Shown here in pieces: positions 18,353 to 25,569 of a stretch of 25,569 nucleotides of DNA (position 1 is its first letter; each line of letters opens with the position of its first letter). Position numbers and translations under genes: made by a program. The stretch is taken from NCBI GenBank assembly GCA_030560485.1, contig JAKTTS010000206.1, forward strand, positions 1-25,569, in the 5' to 3' direction. This DNA is from Ascoidea tarda (nom. inval.) (lineage: Eukaryota > Ascomycota > Saccharomycetes > Ascoideales > Ascoideaceae). The notes below the pieces were generated by a model. It was not told the DNA's origin, searched no databases, and was given only the letters and a program-made list of their open reading frames with translations.

Positions 18353-21300
18353 ATGTCCAAGATTCCCATATATCTCAGATTGAAACCGTATTTGGGCTCT
18401 GATAATTCACGCCATTTAAATCGCCATATCCAAGTGGTTGAGAATAACAAAAAGGAAAACAAAACCATTAGAATCAACAATTTAACCACTAATGACAAAC
18501 CAATTGAATTTGAATTCGACGAGATCTTTACAGAAAATGACTCCACTGGTGTTATTTTTGACAAAATATTTGATACTCCCACTTTAAAACTGATTTCAAA
18601 TCCAATCAGTGATTTAAATTCCTTTGATTCTAGCACAATCATGAAAAATTTATTCAAAGATTCAAAAGATTTTATAATTTTCAATATAGGTCCTTCAAAT
18701 AGTGGAAAGTCATTTACACTCATAGGTAATGATGATGATCCAGGTCTAATTTTTAAAAATTTATGGAATATTTTATCAATTATACTCTCTTATCAATCTC
18801 AATCCACCAATTCTAATGTTCTATTTAATAATTTGAAAACAAAATTCAATGACAATTTGTTCATATCGTCAAGAGATAGTATTCTAAATAATATTATTAT
18901 TAACAACAATCGAAAAAATATCAATAATAACGCTGATTTCGATTTCAACACTAACAATAATAATGCTAATAACAACAATAAATTACAATCACAATATGGT
19001 ATATCACTCAATATTTTTGAACTTTACAATGACAATATAATTGATCTATTGGAACTAAATGATGATCTCAAATCTCTTAAATCGTCATCTTCTCCAATTA
19101 AAAAACATAAAAATTTCATATCTATCGATAAAAAAGACAATAAACTAAAACCTTTCAATTTAATAACAATCTTTCTAGAAAACAATCCCAATACTATCAA
19201 TTACAATGATTTATATAACAACGATTACCAATCATATAAATCCTTAATCTTTAAAGCTCTAAGTTCAAGGCAAATTAAAAAAACAAATTTAAACTCAAAC
19301 TCAAGTAGAAGTCACACTTTCTTTAGTATCAACCTACATTGCTATGAACCTACACCAAATCATCTAAAAACAACAAAACTAACAGTAGCAGATTTAGCAG
19401 GCTTTGAAAGATCTTCAATGGCTAAAACTTTTGGTAAATCGACTTTTCAGGAAGGTAACTTTACTAATCAATCATTATCTGATTTATCAAGGGTGATCTC
19501 ATCCATTAATAACAACAACAACAAAAATTACAAAATAAATACAAACTTGCTAAACAAGGCAATTTTAAGATCAAATAAATTAACAAGACTATTATTATCA
19601 GATGTAATTGAAACCAATAATATTGCAATTATTGCCAATTTAGATCCATTTGGAGATTTAAATACAATCCTATCAACAATTCGCTTTTTAAAACCAATGC
19701 CCAAATTGTCCTCCAAAAAATTAATATCCCCAAAAAAACTATTTCCGGGTTTTACTTCAAGCTCTAGTAATAATAAAAATAATGCCAATAATAATACCAA
19801 TAATGAAATTAATAATAATTTTGCTTCTCCCATTTTAATTGAGCAAATTAATACTCTTAAGAAGAAACTAGAAATTTTACAAAACAGTATTCCCGAATTG
19901 GAGTTCAAAATCAGACAAGAAGTTTCTATTGAATCAGAAAATTTGATTAAAAGAATTCTTGAAAAGAATCAAACATCAAAAAAACAAATCCTAAATGATA
20001 ATGAAAACCTTACTGATATTAAACTAGATTTATTGTCAATTGACTACAACTCAAAAATCAAAAATTTACAATTGGACAATCTAGATCTATTGAAGGAAAA
20101 TTCAAAAATTAAACTAAATTTTGACAAACTAAGTAAAAAATATGATAATCTTTTAGCTGAAAATAAAACATTGAAATTGTCCATAATAAAATCAAAACAG
20201 CCTAATAACTCCTCTTCAATATCTGATAACCATTTATTAATCCAAAATTCCTCAAATACAAGTAAAATCAGTGATATTATTGATGAATATCAAGGTATTT
20301 CAACCAATTGTAAACTTGATATTCAAGCTCAAGGCACTTTTATGAATTCAGCAAATTTAGACAATTCATCGATTTTTGTGCCACCAACTCCATCTCCATC
20401 AAAGATTAGCAATAAAATTTACCAAAATACTGATCAAAGTATTGATCAAAATAAATTATTTAACTATAATTTAAATTATTCCAGCAATAAATTTAATTGT
20501 TCACTCGAAAAAAATGATATTTTTGCTTCAACTTCTATTGACATTAATGTTGATCAAATTGAGAATAAAAATAATGTTAATAGTAGAAGTGAAAGCAGTT
20601 TAATTTATAAATTCCACGATAATAATGCTTTTTCAATCCAAAGCAATGTTTCAAATCAATCAATATGCAAAAAAATGTCTCAAGATGCATCAATCGAAAA
20701 TAGAAAAAAGCAAGATTACAGAAATGATAATCTTTCTTCCAATGATGATACTAATATAAAAAATGTTAAAAGTGAATCAAGGATTGGATTTGAAACACCT
20801 ATAAAGAAAGAAGCTTACAGCAAAAGATTAAGCATAACTGGTGATGAAAATGAAGATTTAAGTGATCACTCTCAGTGCGATATATCAAATCTTATATCCA
20901 AAGAAAATGATATTGATATTGATATTGATATTGATATTGATATGGAAAAAAAAGAAGAAAACTATGATGTTAAGAAAGAAGAAGAAAAAAGTGATAAGAG
21001 AGAAGACAGTCATAGCAACAAAAAAAGAAAGAAGCGTGTTTTTGATGGAATTGAGATTGATAGTAGCTTTGAAGACAAAGATGTTGATAATAAATTGAAG
21101 TTGAGACATGAGAAAAGCCATAAAAACGAAAATAAAAGCAAAGGAGAACAATCACTGGAGAATAAAGAATCACTGGAAAGTAAAGATTTTCATTATGAGG
21201 ATGTGTCTGATGGAGATTCGTCCGATGGAGATTCAAAAAAAATAGATTTCAATAAGGCAAGTTTTGATCCTTCAAGAAAAGTTAGAGCATCAAGAAAAGC

Positions 21301-22255
21301 TAAAGAAATAGCCAAAAGTAAAATTCAGCTTGAAAATGAAATTAGTGAAAGTGAGAGTGAGAGTGAAAGTGAGAGTGAAAGTGAGTCTAGTGACAAGGAA
21401 GATGAAAAAAGTAAAGAAAATAAAATTTTGAGATATGACAGTGATATAGAGTTTGAAGAAGACGAAGATGAAGATGAGGACGAAGGTGAGGATGGAAATG
21501 GTAATAATAACTTGAAAAAAAAACACAAAATAAATGAAAAGGGTGAAAATAAAAATTCAAACAAAAGTGAAGATAAAGATAAAAACGACTCTGAAAATAA
21601 TGACACTAATATAGGCAATGATAGTATGAGTAGAAATGATGAGGTCATTGATAAAGAAAAAGAAGAAAAGAGAAAATTGGAAAATGGGAAAAAAAAGATT
21701 AATAAGAAGAGAAGATTTGATGATAGTGATGATGATTATATAGCAAGTGAAGAATCATTGGAGGAATTTGAGGAAGATGATAATGACATTGATACAAAGC
21801 ATCGAAAAGGTAAAAAAGCATTCAACCCACTGCCGAAGAAATCAAACAGTATAAAAAAAACTAAACTACCCACATCAATTGGGTTAAAAAAGAATATTTA
21901 TACCGATTTTTATGAAGAAGTTCCGATATTAATGCCATCTAAGCTGTTTAATATTGATGGGATATTAGATTTGAATAATAGCAGCTTGATTTCCAACCCT
22001 TCAGAAAAGAAAGTGAATAGAATTACAATGGATAAAGATGGAAATTTTCAGTTCAAAGTTAGCGATGTATTAGAGAATGAGGTTAATAGTAAACATAAAG
22101 AAATTATTGTGAGCAATAAGAAGAATGTTAAGGAAAATATCAATGCTGGAATGAATAAAAAAACAGATGGAATGAAAAAAATTAAGAAAAAAAAGATTTT
22201 GAAACCAAGAAAAATATTTTTGGAAAATGGGGACAATTCATTTTCATTTAATTGA
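18353..22255 (+). CDS. Divergent kinesin motor protein, kinesin-6-like, with long charged tail
   Basis: 1300 residues from the ATG at 18353, chosen because motor homology starts at once (KIPIYLRLKPYL); an in-frame ATG at 18197 would add only a Leu-rich stretch. The N-terminal motor (about 1-450) has P-loop GPSNSGKSFT (113-122), switch I SNSSRSH (315-321), switch II DLAGFE (347-352) and RSNKLTRLLLSD (406-417). The NSGK P-loop and YLRLKP opening resemble kinesin-6 (MKLP/Klp9: TNSGKT, YLRIRP) more than kinesin-5, -8 or -14. Asn-rich insertions interrupt the motor at about 150-215. A coiled coil follows (about 500-620), then a tail of roughly 650 residues that is acidic and lysine-rich, with DI and SE repeats and likely nuclear localisation signals (KKRKKR, GKKKINKKRR). 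The likely role is mitotic spindle or cytokinesis. The kinesin call is sure; the subfamily is inference. Confidence 0.92.
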   Translation: MSKIPIYLRLKPYLGSDNSRHLNRHIQVVENNKKENKTIRINNLTTNDKPIEFEFDEIFTENDSTGVIFDKIFDTPTLKLISNPISDLNSFDSSTIMKNLFKDSKDFIIFNIGPSNSGKSFTLIGNDDDPGLIFKNLWNILSIILSYQSQSTNSNVLFNNLKTKFNDNLFISSRDSILNNIIINNNRKNINNNADFDFNTNNNNANNNNKLQSQYGISLNIFELYNDNIIDLLELNDDLKSLKSSSSPIKKHKNFISIDKKDNKLKPFNLITIFLENNPNTINYNDLYNNDYQSYKSLIFKALSSRQIKKTNLNSNSSRSHTFFSINLHCYEPTPNHLKTTKLTVADLAGFERSSMAKTFGKSTFQEGNFTNQSLSDLSRVISSINNNNNKNYKINTNLLNKAILRSNKLTRLLLSDVIETNNIAIIANLDPFGDLNTILSTIRFLKPMPKLSSKKLISPKKLFPGFTSSSSNNKNNANNNTNNEINNNFASPILIEQINTLKKKLEILQNSIPELEFKIRQEVSIESENLIKRILEKNQTSKKQILNDNENLTDIKLDLLSIDYNSKIKNLQLDNLDLLKENSKIKLNFDKLSKKYDNLLAENKTLKLSIIKSKQPNNSSSISDNHLLIQNSSNTSKISDIIDEYQGISTNCKLDIQAQGTFMNSANLDNSSIFVPPTPSPSKISNKIYQNTDQSIDQNKLFNYNLNYSSNKFNCSLEKNDIFASTSIDINVDQIENKNNVNSRSESSLIYKFHDNNAFSIQSNVSNQSICKKMSQDASIENRKKQDYRNDNLSSNDDTNIKNVKSESRIGFETPIKKEAYSKRLSITGDENEDLSDHSQCDISNLISKENDIDIDIDIDIDMEKKEENYDVKKEEEKSDKREDSHSNKKRKKRVFDGIEIDSSFEDKDVDNKLKLRHEKSHKNENKSKGEQSLENKESLESKDFHYEDVSDGDSSDGDSKKIDFNKASFDPSRKVRASRKAKEIAKSKIQLENEISESESESESESESESSDKEDEKSKENKILRYDSDIEFEEDEDEDEDEGEDGNGNNNLKKKHKINEKGENKNSNKSEDKDKNDSENNDTNIGNDSMSRNDEVIDKEKEEKRKLENGKKKINKKRRFDDSDDDYIASEESLEEFEEDDNDIDTKHRKGKKAFNPLPKKSNSIKKTKLPTSIGLKKNIYTDFYEEVPILMPSKLFNIDGILDLNNSSLISNPSEKKVNRITMDKDGNFQFKVSDVLENEVNSKHKEIIVSNKKNVKENINAGMNKKTDGMKKIKKKKILKPRKIFLENGDNSFSFN
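20909..20943 (+). repeat. (GATATT)n repeat in the kinesin tail
   Basis: Five GAT-ATT units and a final GAT-ATG encode alternating Asp-Ile before an acidic/lysine stretch. It is a coding hexanucleotide microsatellite. Confidence 0.9.
21344..21390 (+). repeat. Ser-Glu repeat in the kinesin tail
   Basis: Alternating AGT/GAA and AGT/GAG codons encode a Ser-Glu run, a likely casein-kinase-2-type phosphorylation target. It is followed by an acidic Glu/Asp run at about 21450-21490. Confidence 0.85.
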
Positions 22256-22567
22256 GTAATAATTATGTTCTAATACATTATAAACACTGTTTTATATTAT
22301 TTATTTTTTTCAGTTTTATTTATTTTGTTTTGTTGTGTTTTATGTTTTGAAATTTTTATGTGATTTTATTGTATTTTTTGAGATAATTTAGACTATCTTT
22401 AGTGATAAATGTTTAAATTTTTCGTTAGGTTAATTGTTCTAATATAAATTTTTTTTATTATAGATTATAAGAAAAGTATTATAAAAAAAGCAGGATAGAA
22501 AATGACTATAATTTGTGTAATAATAGTGGAAACGGTTTTGGATAGTGGAAAATGGCAAGATGTGCTA
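22256..22567. other. Convergent 3' region between the kinesin gene and ARC15
   Basis: 312 bases, AT-rich up to about 22550, with the two 3' ends. Nothing else is seen. Confidence 0.6.
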
Positions 22568-23029
22568 TTATACCAGTCTTCTGTCACTCATGTAACGCAA
22601 AATGGGACCTAAACCAGTGATCTCAATTGTTTTCTCAAACCAGGCTAGAAGAACGCCTGAATGGATCTGGCTTTGGGACTGACTCATTGCCTTGTAGAGA
22701 TACTTGACCAATATATCCTGCTGGTCGATATCGAGAGCTTGAACTATGTTTGACATCTGAGCCTGTTTCACCGAGGTGAGAACCTCAAGGACTAGGGATA
22801 GGTTGAAAAGTCTAGTCTCTTCAACATCTGAGTGGTATGGAGGGTTGGTGAGTGCCAACCTCAAGGAATCAGAGTAGTTGCCCTTGGAGAGCAAGGCCTT
22901 GACCTGTCTGGACTTGAGCAGAACGTCGTCGTAGGACACTAGGTCAGTGTCGACAGGCCTCAATTGCTCGTCAGTAAGCCTGCCTTCCGAGTCCAATGCA
23001 TCGATGTCGATCCTCCTCCAGTCTTCCAT
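22568..23029 (-). CDS. ARC15: Arp2/3 complex subunit ARPC5 (Arc15)
   Basis: 153 residues (154 in S. cerevisiae). It is the smallest subunit of the Arp2/3 complex, which nucleates branched actin at endocytic patches. The match runs end to end: the start MEDWRRIDIDALDSEGRLT, the central LLSKGNYSDSLRLALTNPPY, then DILVKYLYKAMS, GVLLAWFEK and the end ILRYMSDRRLV. I place the start at 23029 because homology begins there; the frame stays open upstream to 23155, but that part is not conserved and lies in the divergent promoter. The gene is GC-rich (about 50%) beside the AT-rich kinesin gene, and it uses CTC/CTT/TTG leucine codons with one CTG. It is divergent from IDH2. Confidence 0.96.
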   Translation of the reverse strand: MEDWRRIDIDALDSEGRLTDEQLRPVDTDLVSYDDVLLKSRQVKALLSKGNYSDSLRLALTNPPYHSDVEETRLFNLSLVLEVLTSVKQAQMSNIVQALDIDQQDILVKYLYKAMSQSQSQIHSGVLLAWFEKTIEITGLGPILRYMSDRRLV

Positions 23030-23377
23030 GACAAATGTGCTGTTGATATTGGTGGTTGTGCTGATTGAGCTGCGTAATAACCTCTTTTTCTGATTATATC
23101 CTCTTCTCTTTTGGTGACGTGCGAAAAGGAGACCCTCGGAAGTGCGCGGCACCACGTGCGTGTGCCGATGCCGCCGAGAGCCGGCGCATTTCCAGTAGGA
23201 GCCGAGATAGAAAATGCGAGGTCGTTTTTGCTTTGAGAGGATAAGCCAAACCTTCGCAGAGGTGGGAAGAGCTGCAAAGGTATAAATAGGAACTAGTTAG
23301 CTCCAGATCTCTCGCTTCTGCCCCAGGCTATCGCTTTCACACTGCTCATTTCTCTCGTCCTCAACACTACAACCACA
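23030..23377. promoter_or_regulatory. Divergent ARC15/IDH2 promoter
   Basis: 348 GC-rich bases. A CACGTG box is at 23153-23158 and a TATA box (TATAAATA) at 23281-23288, 90-97 bases upstream of the IDH2 ATG. The leader after the TATA is pyrimidine-rich and ends CACAATG. Confidence 0.7.
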
Positions 23378-24481
23378 ATGTCCTTCTCCAAAGCCTTACT
23401 TAAAAACACGTTCAATGCTGGCAGAAGAAGCTATGCCACCTCAGTAGCCAAGTTCACTGGCGCCAAAAACGCTGAGGGAAAGTACACTGTCACGTTGATT
23501 GAGGGTGATGGAATTGGTATCGAGATCTCCAAGTCTGTCAAGGACATCTACTCTGCTGCTAAGGTCCCAATTCAATGGGAGCCTGTGGATGTCACTCCCC
23601 AGCTAGTCAATGGGAAAACTACCTTACCCAAGGAAGCCATCGAGTCTGTTTTCAAGAACAAAGTAGCTCTCAAGGGCCCCTTAGCTACTCCAATTGGTAA
23701 AGGCCATGTCTCCTTGAACTTGACTTTGAGAAGAACCTTCAATTTGTTTGCCAATGTCAGACCATGCAAATCAATCGTCGGCTATAAAACTCCTTACGAT
23801 GACGTTGATACCGTTTTAATTCGAGAAAACACTGAGGGTGAATATTCTGGTATCGAACATACAATTGTTCCTGGTGTCGTTCAATCAATTAAATTAATCA
23901 CAAAGCCTGCCTCTGAAAGAGTTATTAGATATGCTTTTGAATATGCTAAATCCGTCAAAAAACCTCATATTTTGGTGGTTCATAAAGCCTCAATCATGAA
24001 ACTTTCTGATGGGTTGTTTGTTAATACCGCAAAGGAAGTAGCTAAAGAGTACCCAGGCATCACTTTGGATTTTGAATTAATCGACAATACCTGTCTTAAG
24101 TTAACTACTGATCCAACTCAATACTCAAATGTTGTTATGGTTATGCCAAATTTATACGGTGATATTATGTCTGATTTATCTTCTGGTTTAATCGGTGGTC
24201 TAGGTTTAACTCCCTCAGGTAACATGGGTGACAACGTTTCCATTTTTGAAGCTGTTCATGGTTCTGCTCCTGATATCTCTGGTAAAAACTTGGCCAACCC
24301 AACCGCTCTACTATTATCTTCCTGTATGATGTTGAGACATATGGAATTAAACTCATATGCTGACAAAATCGAAAATGCTGTCTTGAAGACAATTGCCTCA
24401 GGTCCAGAAAATAGAACTAAAGATTTAAAAGGTAATGCAGGTACTGATTCGTTTACTAAAAAAATTATTGAAAATTTATAA
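23378..24481 (+). CDS. IDH2: NAD-dependent isocitrate dehydrogenase, catalytic subunit 2, mitochondrial
   Basis: 367 residues (369 in S. cerevisiae). Idh1 and Idh2 form the octameric TCA-cycle enzyme that turns isocitrate to 2-oxoglutarate in the matrix. The first 20 or so residues form an Arg/Ser presequence ([20 protein letters not shown]). The sequence follows Idh2, not Idh1: [68 protein letters not shown] with the metal-binding D262 and D266, and [14 protein letters not shown]. Idh1, the regulatory subunit, lacks these catalytic aspartates. The first third has about 47% GC and the rest about 37%. No CTG codon was found by eye. The start is the first ATG after the TATA box. Confidence 0.96.
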   Translation: MSFSKALLKNTFNAGRRSYATSVAKFTGAKNAEGKYTVTLIEGDGIGIEISKSVKDIYSAAKVPIQWEPVDVTPQLVNGKTTLPKEAIESVFKNKVALKGPLATPIGKGHVSLNLTLRRTFNLFANVRPCKSIVGYKTPYDDVDTVLIRENTEGEYSGIEHTIVPGVVQSIKLITKPASERVIRYAFEYAKSVKKPHILVVHKASIMKLSDGLFVNTAKEVAKEYPGITLDFELIDNTCLKLTTDPTQYSNVVMVMPNLYGDIMSDLSSGLIGGLGLTPSGNMGDNVSIFEAVHGSAPDISGKNLANPTALLLSSCMMLRHMELNSYADKIENAVLKTIASGPENRTKDLKGNAGTDSFTKKIIENL

Positions 24482-25515
24482 ACTAAATTATTCGCTTAAC
24501 TGTTAATTAATCCTTTAATTAATTTTTAGTTTTCTTTTATCAATTTTATTAGTTTTACTACAAATTACGATTACTACTATTACTATGACTACTATTATTA
24601 TTAATAGTCTGTTTTTATCTTTCTCTATTTTACTAATCTCTTATATAAATTTCTAAATGATTTATGATTATGTTTATATTCATACTGGATATATTTTTAC
24701 TGAATAACTCCATCTTGTATCTTCCAACTCAATTTTTCTCTTGTGTGTCAAATCAAAAAGTTAAATGGCGTTTGAAAGGAAAAAAAAAGTATTGGTGATT
24801 TTCCTTTACTAAATCCGTTTTCTTCGGGTTTATTGTTTCTGTTCTCTCGCCAACTCAAAATTGCAGAATTGGGCTTTTGGATCCTGTGACCTGGATTGCG
24901 AATTTCCAGCTGTGTGGATCAAATTGTCAAAGAAAGTAACTTTCAATTGTTTGAAAGAAATCTCTGATTCCATCAACAACTCTGAATAAATACAATCTGT
25001 AAAATGTCCACAAATCAAGTCAGTAAAAAGCAGAACATAAAGATCATCCAGATGGAGTTTCTGTAAGTTTTATCAAATATATCTATCAGACGTATTCAAT
25101 TTCTACAAATCTAAAAATGGGATTTAGTGTTTCATTTATATTGAACTGTTTTTTTGTGACTATTGTTACATATACATTATTATCTTTATATCCAATAAAC
25201 ATTTGTTTTTATGTTGTTTTAATGTCATGTTGAGGGTTACCAAGATTAAGAATTCTTTCTCAAGTTTTAGATCTCTAGTGGTAGGGCTCTCAGCTAGGGC
25301 TCCGATCATTCTATCATTCTGGCTAATACATATCCTACTCGGTATTTGCTTACAATATCTATAGTTTTACAGTTTCTAACTCTTATTCTTTTTTTTCTTT
25401 ACCTTTCAGCTTCCTACAAGCCATTCTTCTTGTTTAATAAAGCAAATTTGGTTTCCTAAACAATTGATTTTAAAAGGCTATAATTAAAATAATTACATTT
25501 TTTGAAATTCAATAT
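24482..25515. other. IDH2 3' region and upstream region of tRNA-Leu
   Basis: 1034 bases. The first 300 are AT-rich 3' sequence. The 24813-25003 stretch is GC-richer and open on both strands (plus frame 24813-24986 and minus frame 24830-25018, neither starting at an ATG). A possible tiny spliced gene follows (25004-25437). The remainder is AT-rich, with a 12-base echo of the dispersed repeat at 25275-25286. Confidence 0.5.
25004..25437 (+). other. Candidate two-exon microgene, join(25004..25062,25410..25437)
   Basis: The ATG at 25004 opens MSTNQVSKKQNIKIIQMEF. The frame then meets a donor GTAAGT (25063-25068). A branch-like TTTCTAAC (25373-25380), a long pyrimidine tract and TTTCAG (25404-25409) form a strong acceptor. 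Joining gives 28 residues, with a basic N-terminal part and a hydrophobic LFLQAILLV end, then TAA. The peptide matches no family I know, and the intron would be long (347 nt) for so short a gene. The splice signals are real patterns; the gene is a guess. Confidence 0.2.
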
Positions 25516-25569
25516 GGAGGGTTGGCCGAGTGGTCTAAGGCGGTAGACTTAAGATCTACTGGGAGGTTT
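25516..25569 (+). tRNA. tRNA-Leu, anticodon UAA, 3'-partial
   Basis: The acceptor strand GGAGGGT (25516-25522), TG, D arm GCCGAGTGGTCTAAGGC with the A-box, and an anticodon arm GTAGA-CTTAAGA-TCTAC with TAA at 25550-25552 are all in place. There is no intron next to the anticodon. The sequence then enters the long variable arm typical of Leu tRNAs and is cut by the window edge. It reads UUA, the most used leucine codon in AT-rich genes here. Confidence 0.93.

Noticed and set aside
23030-23155. N-terminal extension of ARC15 to the upstream in-frame ATG
   Set aside because: Conserved ARPC5 begins at MEDWRR; the extension is basic, unconserved and inside the shared promoter.
23378-24481. Calling the isocitrate dehydrogenase IDH1
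   Set aside because: The catalytic aspartates and [11 protein letters not shown] are those of the Idh2 subunit.
1-25569. CRISPR arrays, rRNA, telomere repeats, intact transposons
   Set aside because: I saw no regularly spaced repeats, rRNA cores, telomere motifs or transposase domains.

Overview
The window is nuclear DNA of a budding yeast (Saccharomycotina). Evidence: intron-poor, closely packed genes with AT-rich codon use; one intron with a GTATGT donor and a TACTAAT branch site; HIS7, SAM2, IDH2, NOT4, YRB2, ARC15 and CWC23 in clear yeast form; and a nuclear tRNA-Leu. The very low GC of much of the sequence, the Asn-rich proteins, a retained CHIP gene and a kinesin-6-like motor argue against a close relative of S. 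cerevisiae. CTG codons are rare (none found by eye in SAM2 or IDH2, two in HIS7 at poorly conserved sites), so a CUG-reassigned lineage such as Ascoidea or Saccharomycopsis is possible, but the sequence does not settle it.

Layout, left to right. 1-1400: N-terminal part of a peroxisomal ABCD half-transporter, minus strand, running off the left edge. 1686-2564: CWC23-like J-protein of the spliceosome, minus. 2565-7267: a 4.7 kb island without an intact recognisable gene. It holds a decayed leucine-rich-repeat gene (plus strand), a more decayed inverted relative, a 32/34 bp direct repeat, a long imperfect hairpin, a short GC-rich segment and a possible further coding relic. 7268-8477: CHIP/STUB1-type co-chaperone ubiquitin ligase, minus, with a 24-nt first exon and a 79-nt intron. 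8790-10517: HIS7. 11051-12622: YRB2, minus. 13376-14545: SAM2. 15443-17812: NOT4, minus. 18353-22255: a large divergent kinesin. 22568-23029: ARC15, minus. 23378-24481: IDH2. 25516-25569: start of tRNA-Leu(UAA), cut by the right edge.

Four of the intergenic regions are divergent promoters (CHIP/HIS7, YRB2/SAM2, NOT4/kinesin, ARC15/IDH2), and several carry recognisable control sites: a Gcn4 site before HIS7, three CACGTG boxes before SAM2, TATA boxes before SAM2 and IDH2, and an unexplained TCCGT cluster before the kinesin. The genes are mostly housekeeping functions unrelated to one another; I see no operon-like or biosynthetic cluster.

The parts most worth a second look are the LRR pseudogene island, the kinesin-6-like protein with its long charged tail, the CHIP gene with its hidden first exon, the GC mosaic inside genes, and a possible tiny spliced gene next to the tRNA. 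I did not find a convincing new multi-gene system.
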